A stretch of DNA of 64,000 nucleotides from Lumbricus rubellus. Taxonomy: Eukaryota; Annelida; Clitellata; Crassiclitellata; Lumbricidae. Each line of letters begins with the position of its first letter. The stretch's first letter is position 1. Below are positions 21,173 to 33,247 of this stretch, piece after piece. The DNA lies in contig OX243819.1 in the NCBI GenBank assembly GCA_945859605.1, positions 8,325,528-8,389,527 of the forward strand, given 5' to 3'. The position numbers and the translations under genes were made by a program. The notes under the pieces are model-generated. The model was given only the letters and a program-made list of their open reading frames with translations, ran no database searches and was not told the DNA's origin.

Positions 21173-24100
21173 GTTCATAAGTAATTTGTTCTAAAAATAT
21201 CGATTCAAATTCTTATTCCAATTTTAATTATAAAATTCGAGCGTATAGGCCTACATATAGGCCTACGCTTTATATAGGCTAATTCTGATTAATTTGTAAT
21301 TTAATTTGGATAACCAAGCATCTCTGCAGCATGCGTGCATGGTAGCTGTGGAAAGCTGCATGTTACGAAAAAACTTCTTCATGCAGTGGCTGTGCAAGCA
21401 GCAGATATAATAATATATCTTTGCTGCATTTCCAAGCTTCTGTCGGTTGCGTCGTTGCGCTGGTGATCGTTATTAGCAATATAATGGCAGGCAGGGACGT
21501 CATTTCATTTTTTTTCAGGGGGGGCGGAAAAAATTTTCTCGGGCAAAACTCCACAAGCTTTTTAAGTTCTGCATTTAGCCAACATGTGCAAAACTGCGGT
21601 TAAATTAGATGTTTTATTCATGCTCTTATTTATTTCTTACTTTAGGCCTATTTCATTCAGTGTATGGTATATTTTAAATACCTACTACTTTAAAAATGGG
21701 GTATATTTTAAATGCCTACTAGCCTACTTTAAATATACTAAGTGCTTTGCACCTGTTATTACATACCGTGATATTATTTACCATTATATGGTTATAATAA
21801 TGTTATTATTTATTATCGTATATGATAGTATCAAATTAAAAGAGTAGGATTTATTGCTAATATTTTGTACAAATACTATTTTGTACAATTAAAATGACAG
21901 AAATAACCTTCACCCACAGAGAAAATTGACAAAATGATAATTGCTTTTGTTCTAGTTTACATTATTGTATTACATGGAATTGCATTACATAGTCTAGGCT
22001 GGACCCTTATAAACTACCATGATTTTATTTATTATTACATAATCATTTTGATGTTATTTGCTCTAATAATATATGACATTATCATGAAATAGAGAATAAT
22101 TCACTGTCAATATTTGTAAAAATACAATTTTTACCATTAAATGTCTTATCTCCATTCTCCAGTGTAATCTTTCAAATTTCAAACTGTCAAATTGTTTTGT
22201 CCCTTGAAACACTTTGTAAAACAACATCATTATTACATAGGCCTAGTATGCTTTCCACTTTTGGTAGTTTGGTAAATCTTGCTTACTTGGTCTTGGTATG
22301 CTATGTTTAACCATTTCTGCTAATTGTGTCCTGGTCTGCAGCATATTGAGGACTGTCTTGAATAATCTTAACTTGGAAAATATACGACTCAAATAAATTT
22401 TTCATATCCAGGACTTCACGTACATGCAAAGTAGGCTATAAGAAGTAAAACTGCCTAACCATTGCACTAACAAACCTAGTCAGTTTGTGTAAATTCCAGT
22501 TCAATTGGATGTCACATAATTTTAGGCCTACCGTTGATCCCTGTGTGTGCTTTATGGTAGATCGACGAGATAAATACTCAAACACGACCGGTTTCGGTTC
22601 TCAAGAAAGCCCACTCATCAGCTCTGCTGACCGCCATTGGAAACCGACACTCATTAAACTCCCCCTCAACTGCTGCAGTCAGCCCCTTGTAACATACATG
22701 TACATCTGGTGGGTCACATCTTTCTGCAGTCTCCTTTCAGAATTTTCCGCTCATTCGTCCTATGCGGGCAACTTACCCTATAGAGGTCGCCGGTGCTGGA
22801 AGGCGAAACCCCTCCAGCTCCCGGTCAGACGGGGTAGGGTGCATGTAGACCTAGTGCTAGTAAGGCTCAAATGGAGAACCATGCCTGGCTGGCTGCTTCA
22901 TGTAACTGGGTGTCGGTTTGCACTGTGTGCCTCACAGCCACAGGACCCACACATCTGGTGACCTTTCTGACCTCATTATCTGGCGGGAACATACTGTACG
23001 ACTATGAACTGTGCACTGTGTGCAGCTGGATTCTGCCCTCACATACAAAATTACAGATGAGGCCCTGAAGACACAGGCCTTTTGGTATTTTGAACAACGT
23101 GTGGCATTGAAAAAATATGTCATGTGTAAGAACAATCGGCCAAATTCAGGGGGGGGCAAATGCCCCCCCCCTGCCCCCCCAAATGACGTGCCTGATGGCA
23201 AGTGCGAGCAATTCTTGGTATGGAAATATACCCAGTGTGAGAATTGTGGAAAAATAACTGGGGTTTGGACTTTTATCAACTTGGAATTGGGGTGTGAAAA
23301 GCATACTTTAGCATGGTGATCTAAGAAAGACTGGGGTTGAAACCTCAACTCCCCGGCAATTCTCAGCATGAATATTCCACAAATGAGCGTATAGGCCTAC
23401 ATAAGGTTTTACATATCGTGTGCCTGGACGCCGTCCATGACAGTCCAGCCGCACTTTAAGTCCTGGATCGTATAACCATCTTTAATAATATATAATTATA
23501 GTAATGTGGACACAAGACCCACACTGCAGAGATCTACTGTGAATGTTTCATGAACTGCTGCTGCGGCAGAACGATACTTTAGTTACAGATTCACTCGCTA
23601 GGATGATCCACGCGCAACGTTGAATAAAGCAATACCTGACTTTGTAGCCTATATATGGATGAAATATTCATGAAACATTGGACATTGGACTGTCATGGAC
23701 GGCGTCCAGGCACACGATGTTTTCAAATCTCAACGCCGTCCTGCCACTTATTTGGACAGCAGAACCTGGAGAAGTGCATGCATGATCTTTAATTCTATTC
23801 TACACATTAAGCAATGGTTATACCCACCGTCAAGGGTCCCGGTCAAAACCATGCTTGGGCTATATAACAGATCACCGTTGCCACACCAGGTCGCATGCAG
23901 CCCTACATATCGCTCACACACACGCGCGCACACACACCCACACACACACACGCACACACACAGCCAATTGAATGCAAAGGATGCAACAGCTACAAATTGC
24001 TCTACAATGAGTTGGGGTGAGCAACGGTACCGTATACATGATGTATGCCAGCGATAAATTGACGAGCGAATTGCTGACATTGACAGCAGCTGGAAGCACA

Positions 24101-24207
24101 TGAGACATTCATCTCTTCAATGCAACCTGCGTATAAATCTATCTATAGACACATGCATCTAAAGGACGTCAGACCGATTAAGCGGTCCTGCAGGGCTTAA
24201 GCCTTAA
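21173..24207. other. Tbx20 intron 1 interior; dispersed repeats, no gene recognised
   Basis: Around 23235-23360 there is a dispersed repeat (GAGAATTGTGGAAAAATAAC and following) also seen near 14990-15110 and, inverted, near 30800-30960. Sequence with GGACGCCGTCC palindromes near 23425 and 23700 recurs near 2700-2860. A (CA)n tract lies at 23918-23960. No coding evidence. Confidence 0.5.
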
Positions 24208-24300
24208 AGCAGTGATTCCCAACCTTTTTGGCTTGCGGCACACTAAGAAAGACTGAAAATTTTCGCGGCACACCTTGCAGTGATTACCAAAGTTTTTTTT
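24208..24300. mobile_element. hAT (Charlie-like) terminal fragment
   Basis: CAGTGATTCCCAACCTTTTT followed by TTGCGGCACAC matches the general form of Charlie-type hAT ends. Only one end is present, immediately left of family A copy 2. Confidence 0.5.
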
Positions 24301-24314
24301 AATATAGGCCTATT

Positions 24315-24463
24315 CAGCGGCGCCGCCAGGATTTTATTTCTGTACGCACAACTTGCACAAAATAATTGAAGCGAACAGCGATCGATACGAGCTTATATAT
24401 TCAGGGGCGGATCCAGGATTTCTGGTTAGAGGGGCGTAAATACTAGGGTCTACCAATCCAATC

Positions 24464-24510
<47 letters not shown>

Positions 24511-26419
24511 CAGTGCTTAAAGTGTAAAAAAGTGCCAGGACGCTGTATTGTAGGCCTAATTGGTCGTCAGTGGCGGCGCCGAAGGCGGGAAGTTGCGAGT
24601 GCCGAAGGCACGAAGCCCATCCCGACTAGGGGGTCTGGGGGAGCGTCGTAAGCTCCCCCAGCGGGGTCTGGGGCGTAGCCCCAGCGACCAGCGCATTTTT
24701 GGCTGTTTCGACCTTAAATGGAGCCATTTTTAGGCTCTTGTTTGCCAGCTATTTGTAAACGACAAAGTCGCGATATTTTTAAGAATAAGTCGTTTTTCAG
24801 TGTCGCAAGCTACCAAGATAACAATAAAAATCAAAATGTTATTGTAAAAGAGAAAGGTTTTGTCTTTACAGAAAGCTCCCCCAGCGGGGTCTGGGGGCGG
24901 AGACCCAGCGACCAACGCATTTTTGGCAGTGTCGACCTCAAATGGAGCCATTTTTAGGCAGTCATGTTGAACCTATATAATATATCTTTCTTTGGGCGCA
25001 TAACGTAGAGGTAGGATATAGGATTCTCTCGTGGTAATATGGAAATTCAAACTGTCACCCAATAAATTTAGACCATGTGACAATTATATAAAAGTTTGCG
25101 CCCCTAGAAAAATTCCTGCGGACGCCCATGCTAAAGGCTTCAAATTATTACCCCCTCCTAAACATTACCACCACCCCCCCCCCCTGCAAACTGTAATTTG
25201 CATCAATCGTCGCATTTATTGGACTAGAAATATCAGAAAAATAATCCCGCTTCTTGTTTTGGTCTGAAGATTTTCATCCGTTATCCCACTTCGTGGTTTG
25301 GTTTGTTATAAATATTTTCATATGTAACTAAAATACTAAATCGCCGCTGAAATTACATGGAGAAATGGCTTCGAGGCTATTTTTTTTCCGAGTAAAATAT
25401 CGATAACAAACCACAGTGGGATGACGGATAAATCTATGCAAATCTAGTGTCCGGGGGTAATCTGAAACCGGTTACGGTACAAGTTGCCGGGGGGTGATGT
25501 TTAGGAGGTGCAACTTGATACCTTTAGATCGGCATATTGCTATGCTATCGTCGCCTTGAAGCCGAAATTTTCCAGGTTCGAATCCACCTCGCCGCGTAAG
25601 GACCTTGGGCAAGTCCTTCACTCACAATTGCTCAGCGCTTCGGCCGGAGTAGAGAGCTTGAAGAGGCGCTATAACCAGTGGCGAATCCAGAACTCTTCCG
25701 GGGGGGGGGGCAAAAATCTTAGAACCTGGGATGGGACAGGTGAAACAAATTTCGAAATTTGGTTGTTGGTCGAAAATAAATAGGGATCAGTCTTTGGCTG
25801 AAGTACTTTTCATCCGCCAAAAAAAGTTGATGGGGTTTTTGTTTTTTTAGTCATCTGCCAAATTGTTTTTGGAGAAAATCATACCATTTCATCCGCCAAA
25901 AAAGTTGATGACCTTTTTTTACTCCTCCACTTGAAAACCGACTGGGGGGTCACGTTCCATGCCATTTTCCGAATAGGAAGGGCAATATGCCATTACACCC
26001 ATATGCATATTGCTAATTTCATACCAAATGGGGGGGCCACGTCCCATGGCAGTTTTAAATGGGGGGGCATGGCCGGATTCCCCCCCCCCCTGGATCCGCC
26101 CCTGGCTATAAAAAGTGCACATAAAAACACATACAAACAAAAATTAAATTTAAAAAAAGTTTTAACGGTTTTACATCCAAGAATCCCAGGATCCATAGAG
26201 TGCATAGACCTCTAGGGCCTAGACGGCTATAAGACGCTCAATGCCAAGATGGCTCTCTATTAGAGTGTAAGTAAGTAAGGAAGTAAGTATATTCTATAGA
26301 TTATAAAATTTCAATAGAATTTCATCGCATATAATAAATTTACAATTTGTGAAAAAAATTTTTTTGCCTTTCCGCGCTGTACGCACTTGCGTAAGTGCGT
26401 ACGCCTAACGGCGCCCCTG
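24315..26419 (+). mobile_element. hAT-like element, family A, copy 2
   Basis: A 2105-bp copy in the same orientation as copy 1, flanked by the perfect 8-bp duplication GGCCTATT (24307-24314 and 26420-26427). It shares the nested SINE piece and family B element (25676-26104) but lacks the fold-back MITE and has one 224-bp unit instead of two. It lies in Tbx20 intron 1. Confidence 0.88.
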
Positions 26420-26427
26420 GGCCTATT

Positions 26428-27576
26428 TATCACTTTTATCTAACTGATATAACTGATTATCACCATAGATTCTAAATTTAATATTCTAATCGTCTAATAA
26501 GACTTAGGCCTAATACTCTAGCGAGTCTGGTCACTCTACTCTAATAACTAATCTAAATATAGTCAGTCTAGCGACCAGACTCTAAAGTCACCAGCGACCT
26601 AGACTTTTCTAATTATCATTATTATCCAATATTTATTTGTACTAATTAACAGTATTAGCTTTTGATCAATGTAATGATCATTATTGATCATTAATGTGAC
26701 TGTTATGCCTGATTTCGAGAGCATATCAAATTGAAACGAGGTTCCAGAGATGAGCACACTAGCATAATTTTCATCTGGCGCGATGACAGATTCGGCTTCT
26801 GTGTGTTTCTTCTTGCGTTGTCACTTTTATCTAACAACAACATTAGTCTAGGCGACTTTATCTGTCATTTTCTAGGGGATGGAAACGAATAGAAAAAAGT
26901 CGTCAGATAGGTCTAACAACGTATAGAAATTAGTTGGGAATATGTTTTTCCAGAAATTTAAAAAGAAGCACTGAAAACAGGCCATCAGATATTGGCCTAC
27001 ACCAAAGCATATAGGAAATTGTAGCCTATGTTTTCCACAGAAATTTAAAAAGAAATAGGCCTATACATGACAAAGGAAGGACATCAGATTTTAAAGTATA
27101 ACTTATGGAAAGTATACCATAGATTTCTCGGGAATTGTTCGTGAAAGTCTAAAAAAGATCGTTAGAAAAATTAGCATGCATAAAGGACAATCATGCCCAT
27201 GCTGCAGGGTTACCCCAAACAGTGGAAAATAGACTTTGGCGCACAACTCTTCGAAAGTATACATGCCATGGGGTCTGAGAGCAAGAAGTCAAGCTTTATA
27301 AATTTTCGTCACAGAATTAAGCCGTTCACACCATGCAATGCAGGTACATGACTGTATAGATGTATTATAGGCTGACTGATATAAGTTTCTTCGATTTTGT
27401 GAACTACGTGGACAATAATTATTGATTGTCCACAGCTAAATGATAATTTATTATAAGAATGAAAAATGAAAGTCTATCATTATGGCGTTTTCTATATATC
27501 TTTCTTTTCACTGTAGTTTACAGGCACATTATGTCAATGCCAAATAATTACTTTACTGGAAAACAGAAGACGACGA
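26428..27576. other. No gene recognised (Tbx20 intron 1)
   Basis: AT-rich intronic sequence; short direct repeats of CTAATCTAG-like words near 26480-26600, otherwise nothing. Confidence 0.4.
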
Positions 27577-27700
27577 CGATGATAATGCTGATGATGATGA
27601 CGACGATGATGACGACGACGATGACGATGACGACGACGACGACGACGATGATGATGATGACGACGATGATGATGACGATGATGATGATGATGACGACGAC

Positions 27701-27795
<95 letters not shown>

Positions 27796-28018
27796 CGATG
27801 ATGATGATGATGAATATGACGATGATGATGACGATGATGATGATGATGACGATGATGATGACGACGATGATGATGACGATGATGACGATGATGATTATGA
27901 CGATGATGTTGATGATGAACACGATGATGATGACTATGATGACGATGATGACGACGACGATGATGATGATGATGATTATGACGATGATGACTATGATGAC
28001 GATGATGATGATGATGAC

Positions 28019-28059
<41 letters not shown>

Positions 28060-28075
28060 CGACGACGACGACGAC

Positions 28076-28142
<67 letters not shown>

Positions 28143-28150
28143 ATGATGAT
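27577..28150. repeat. (GAT/GAC)n trinucleotide tract
   Basis: About 570 bases of GAT with GAC interruptions, 287 bases from the exon 1 donor of Tbx20. Poly-Met and poly-Ile frames across it are artefacts. Confidence 0.97.
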
Positions 28151-28436
28151 AAAAATGTCAATGATGACGATTGACGATGCTGATGGTGCTGCTCGTAGCA
28201 ATAAAGGTTGAATGACTGACTGATTGCAAAGTAGGCTTGACTGATTGACTGACTGATTGTTCGACCGAAAGAATGAATGATTGATTGATTGAAAAAATGA
28301 TTGGTTGACTGGATTACTTATTGGCTTATTTATTGACTGAGTGATTGCTTGTTAGCTTGATTAATCAATTGATTGATTGAAGGAATGATTGAATGATTGA
28401 TTGCGACGAACTATTTGATAAATGTTCTGAAGAAAC

Positions 28437-29295
28437 CTTGAGGTGAGTTCTTCGTCGTCGTCGTCGTCGATGGAAATGTTTCGTCTGTTATCTTCATCTC
28501 ATTGTCGCACATCACATTGTCTGCAGCGCACATCACATTGTCTGCAGCGCACATCACATTGTCTGCAGCGCACATCACATTGTCTGCAGCGCACATCACA
28601 TTGTCTGCAGCGCACATCACATTGTCTGCAGCGCACATCACATTGTCTGCAGCGCACATCACATTGTCTGCAGCGCACATCACATTGTCTGCAGCGCACA
28701 TCACATTGTCTGCAGCGCAGATCGCATTGTCTGCAGCGCACATCGCATTTGAATCGTCTTCAACGAGATTCACATTTCTCACCACATCTTCTCCCTTCAC
28801 GTCTTCCTCTCTCCCACCACTTTCTCCTCCTTCTCCTCCCCATCTTCTCTGTCCTTCTCCTCCCAGAAGAGAAGCAATGGAGAAGGCGGATGCCTTAGAT
28901 GACAGGCACAACGCCTTAATCTGAGTTTTATCATCTGCAGCCATCATCTTGAGATGACAACCAGAATGCGAATCATCTTCACCATCTTCATCATTGGATC
29001 CACTACCTCCTCCTCCTCCTTCTATCTCCTCTGAGGAGTCCCCCTTTTCCTCCCTCTCCCCATGCTCCCCATCTTCCTTGTCGCTCATCGCTTCATCTGA
29101 TATCTCAAACGCTTCGTTCAATTCAGTCGTTGGCATCAAGCGTCGTCGTCGTTGTCGCTCGTTAAAGCGACGTTCCTCATGATGACGCTGACGATGAAGA
29201 CGACGTTGACGGTGGTCGTTGAGATGATGATGACGACGATGATGATGATGATGAGTTGTCTCGTGACTGAATCGCAACAGCTCAGAACTCATCAT
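28437..29295 (-). CDS. Tbx20: Tbx20 exon 1 (N-terminus, eh1-like motif, heptad repeats)
   Basis: The first ATG of the frame is at 29293-29295, with an in-frame stop upstream at 29314-29316. A second possible start is the MM pair at 28942-28947 (residues 117-118), which lines up better with the short vertebrate N-terminus. Between them are a His/Arg-rich and an acidic Gly/Ser-rich stretch. Residues 131-144 (LSSKASAFSIASLL) match the Tbx20 N-terminal motif. Residues 186-260 are eleven CAADN-type heptads. The donor CAAG|GTTTCT leaves phase 1, which matches exon 2. Linkage to the T-box exons 16 kb away rests on the motif and the phase. Confidence 0.8.
28511..28741 (-). repeat. Tbx20: 21-bp coding minisatellite, eleven units, in Tbx20 exon 1
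   Basis: Eleven units of 21 bases encode the heptad (M)CAADNV; the first two encoded units vary (NAI). There are no spacers and the copies are nearly identical, which suggests recent amplification or homogenisation. Confidence 0.97.
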
Positions 29296-31533
29296 GTCAT
29301 TGAAACGCGAGTCTTAATAATCCTCCACAGAACCTATATCAGCTTAGATATGACTAACTGTTAACGCTTATAAATAACTGACTTGTCTGACTACTTTCTG
29401 TACTAAAAATTATGCTTTAATTTTTTTCCGATGCCATTCCTTGTTCAGCTCGCGATGATGTGAAACTAATTCCGATGTTAGATATCAATTAAAGCAACTT
29501 CAAAATCAAAGTTAGCGATGATTGAGCGCTTCAGCAGGACAACTCGCTTCAGTCTCTCAGCGGCTGACAGCGCTGACAGCAACCTTCTTCCTCCGAAGCA
29601 TTGCAGGTCTTACTCCTCATCCAGATGGGATTGAATGAAGTCTTCTTCTTCTTCTTCTTCTTCTTCTTCTTCTTCTTCTTCTTCTTCTTCTGTGCAGCTG
29701 GTGACTAAGCAAACGGCAGCGATGTCATCATCATCCGAGATGACAATGAGACGTCGCAAATTCAGCGGATGAGGATGAGAATGAGAATGATGAGGATGAA
29801 GATGAGGATGAGGACAGACGATCCTTCGACGAGATAACGACAGATTTATTCCGATTGTGTTGCAGACGGACGATGACTTTGGACGCGAATCAACGCAGGA
29901 TGTCTGCCATCAGTCGGTCGGTCGGTCGGAAGGATGGAAGGATGGATGGGCAGCAGCAGCAGCAGCAGCAAAGACAGAGGCAGAGGCAGCAGCCGCAGCA
30001 GCAGTCGGTCTCTGCTTCTGTTGCCAGATTCACGGCTCCTGCATGCAGTCCAATATCTGCCTAACGCAGGCGGCGACAGAGAACGTGCTGAGTGATGGAG
30101 CTACGGAGGAGGCTGACATGCAAAGAGGGTTGCCAGCACGCCATTGGTCGACTGGTTCGGGAAGAGGAGGAGCTACGGAAAGAGGAAGATGACTGTCGGA
30201 TGAACTGCAGTCTCAGCAGCCTTTGCTGCGATTGCATCATTCTTGCGGAAGAGAACCATTGAGGTCGCCAACGAGGTGCAGCTAGAATCGCATTGCATCG
30301 GTGGCCATTGGCCTTTCTGTTCTGTGGTATACTTCGCATGAGCCAGTCCATGAAATGATGAAGAAGATGAAGACAAATAAGAGGAGGAAGAGGAGCACGA
30401 GCAGGATGAGAACGAGGATGGACAGGAGCAGGAGCAGGAGACAGAAGGGGAGGGAGTGCAGGAGGATATAGAAAGGAGGAAGAAGAGGAGGGCTGGAGAA
30501 AGAATATATAGTTGTTGGAAGAGAAACAGAAGAGGATGATAGAAGGGAGGGAGAGAGGAGCAGAATAAAAGGAGGGAAGAAGACGAAGAGGAGCAAGAGG
30601 CAGAAGAGGAAAAAGAGGAAGAGTGAATTTTCTGTTACTTTATTTTGCCTTTCCTTCTGTTGTCAGTATACTCCTTTCCTCATCGTCATACACTTTTTAG
30701 TTGAGTCTCATATATACCATTTTATCTGTTGGCAATTATTGCAGAGGCACCTCTGGGTGCATGCTCCCATGCAGCCTTATAACCTCTTGGGGTGAGGGTG
30801 CTATGTAGGATGAGAATTGCCGGGGTTTGAGGGGGTTCACCCGCAGTCTTTCTTAGGCCCCTCTATAGTATATAAAGTCTACTTTTCATACCCAATTTCC
30901 ACGTTTATCATATAGTCCGACCCCCCCCCAGTTATTTTTTCACAATTTTCATACTGAGGCTGATGTGTAAATTCTCTGAATGAACAAAGTCGTAAAAGCT
31001 CATCGTGCGTGAAATCCACATTGAATCGCGGTTCAGAAAACGTTTCCCTCGTTTTTCATGCAGTGCATAAATAATATAGGTTCATAGGCCTATATATATA
31101 CTTTTTCTATCGGTATATATATAAATAAGATATATATAATTATATATATATAATTATATCATAGTCCGACCCCCAGTTATTTTAAAATGGCATGCTGGAG
31201 TATATAACAGTACATGTATACAGGCCTATATATTATATATATATATAGGCCTATATTGTAATGGAATGGACTCCGTTGTCTTCTTTTGTTATTCGGTGGA
31301 CGACTCCATGGGCGTGTGGGTTATTTTTGCACAATTAAGGCATGCATATACATAATTAAATAATTATGTAGGCCTATATCTATAGCGTATACTATACCCT
31401 TTCAGAACAGCTTATTATAACAACCGCGACTTTGGACATTTGATGGCATGCAGGCATTCCATTTGACAAGACTCAGCGCTTGTGAATATATAGCCTATGT
31501 CAGCTGCATGCAGCAGTGTTTATTATAATTATA
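29296..31533. other. Upstream flank of Tbx20; simple repeats, no gene recognised
   Basis: Probable 5' UTR and promoter territory for Tbx20, but no TATA or start site could be placed. It holds (TTC)17 at 29640-29690, a (CAG)-rich stretch near 29950-30005, a purine-rich tract at 30355-30620 and the inverted dispersed repeat near 30780-30960. Overlapping Q-rich and E-rich frames are not supported. Confidence 0.5.
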
Positions 31534-31535
31534 TA

Positions 31536-32359
31536 CACGGTGTCCCAATTGAACTGATACCCTTTTTGTTTTGGCGATATACTGGTCAATTCTAAATGAA
31601 ACTATATAAAATTTCAGAAAATGTAAAAGGGATAAATTATCAATGTTTCCTGAAAATTTTATCCAATTCTACAAATAGAGTCCGAAGTTATGCACATTCA
31701 AATTTGGGGAACGAAAATTTTAAGTTTCCAACATGTAAAAGATAGGAAATTATAGTTTTAGCGCTGTTCTTCAAAGCTGATGTTCAAAATGTCCTCCATT
31801 AGCTCGAATGCATGCTCTAAGGCGCTTTCGCCATTCATTGATTGCATTGTCAACAATCACTTGATCAAAACGATTCCATTCTTCTACAATTCGCTGTTTG
31901 AGGTGGTCAATGTCACGTATGCGAGTTTCATAGGGCGGCGATAAGCCAGTTTCTGTTAGGAAATTCCTTTAAAAACCTTTTGCACTGTAATGTTTTCTTC
32001 TAATAATTTTTTTAATTAAAATCAAATCATCTTTGCTGAAAATCATTTTTATTATTGGAACGTTCCCTTACATGGAAGTGACGGGAATAATTATGACGTC
32101 ATATTTATTAATTTAGAAAGTAAGGCGTGCAGTTGCAAACAATAATTTCCTATCTGTTACATGTTGGAAACTTAACATTTCCGTTGCTCAAATTAAAATG
32201 CGCATAACTTCGGACTCTTTTGGCAGAATTGCATAAACTTTGTAGGAAACATTGATAATGTATCCCTCTTACATTCTCTGAAATTTCATAGAGTTTCATT
32301 TAGAATTGACAAGTATATCGCCAAAACAAAAAGGGTATCAGTTCAATTGGGACACCGTG
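31536..32359 (-). mobile_element. Mariner-type element, non-autonomous, same family as 10315-11342
   Basis: 824 bp between TA dinucleotides (31534-31535, 32360-32361). Ends CACGGTGTCCCAATTGAACT are inverse over about 70 bases. The interior retains the transposase C-terminal region (near 31790-31930) aligned to the first copy, but the catalytic SPDLNP segment is deleted. Confidence 0.88.
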
Positions 32360-32361
32360 TA

Positions 32362-32970
32362 GTTTTAGAATTTAGAATATACTGCAGGCCAATATATGAT
32401 TATCGCTTTAGAAATATTTTTGATTGATAACGATTATACGAGATGTTGCTTAATGACATTCAGCACATATGACACAAATTTAAATTATTATCAAGAATAA
32501 CTGCACGAGAGACCTCTATAACCATTCCACATGCATGCATGCTATAAAGTGTGTCTATAGTCATGCAAGATCAGTCTGACAGTGACAGCTGTCAGTCCGT
32601 CACCACAAAATGAATGACAGCGTGCGATAATGCGAACATGCATTATAGGCTATATATAATATGTATATATAGGGCCTTACTTACTTAGAACTTAGTCCAT
32701 CCCGTGCAGATCTGCACATCGGGCAACGTGCGTTGTTTCTGTTGCAAGCATTTTTTTTTACCCGGGTGGGTTGCAAGCCCACCGCGAAACCCTCCTCCTT
32801 TATCCTGGCTTGGGACAGGCTCAGACATCCTGAGATAATCTGAGGCGGAATATAGGGCCTATACTGCATGCTTATATATATCTTATATAGGCCTATTAGA
32901 TAATTATAGAAGCGCCGCATTGAAGTTATCGCAAAGGTTTACTTACTGCACTCGTTGCGATTTCCTTTTC
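32362..32970. other. No gene recognised
   Basis: AT-rich intergenic DNA; nothing supported. Confidence 0.4.
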
Positions 32971-32971
32971 G

Positions 32972-33028
32972 TATAAAACTCAGCTGACGTCACAATTCTC
33001 AAGTGTGACGTCATCACAAATGACGTAG
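32972..33028. promoter_or_regulatory. TATA-like box and triple CRE-like cluster
   Basis: TATAAA at 32972-32977 is followed by full CRE palindromes TGACGTCA at 32985-32992 and 33006-33013 and a half-type TGACGTAG at 33021-33028. It is about 3.7 kb upstream of the Tbx20 start. A downstream 72-codon Lys/Thr-rich frame (33029-33247) has a GTAAGT-like donor at its end but no recognisable domain, so a small unknown gene is possible. Confidence 0.4.
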
Positions 33029-33247
33029 ATGCCTTTGTTTTTCGTCATTTTTTTGGATCGCTGTTCATTTCTGTCGAAGACGGTAAAGATGCCGAGGAAG
33101 ACGACGAAGACAAAAACGATTGAAACGACAATAAAATGCAACAAAGATATGGTGGAAAAAAGACAAAAACGAAAACCTACACTGTTCCACAACTGCATGA
33201 TATGGCAATCGATTATCGAAATGAAAAAGAAATCATTCGTAATGTAA

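Noticed and set aside
28443..28924. Plus-strand heptad frames (for example HITLSAA repeats) as a repeat protein, or the array as CRISPR
   Set aside because: They are shadows of the Tbx20 exon. The repeats are head to tail with no spacers and lie in an animal coding exon.
29857..30192. Q-rich and A-rich frames upstream of Tbx20 as an extra N-terminal exon
   Set aside because: No conserved motif, no splice pairing with exon 1, and an in-frame stop precedes the exon 1 ATG.
33029..33247. Lys/Thr-rich 72-codon frame as a definite gene
   Set aside because: A TATA-like box, CRE sites and a donor-like end are suggestive, but there is no domain or second exon; kept only as a possibility.
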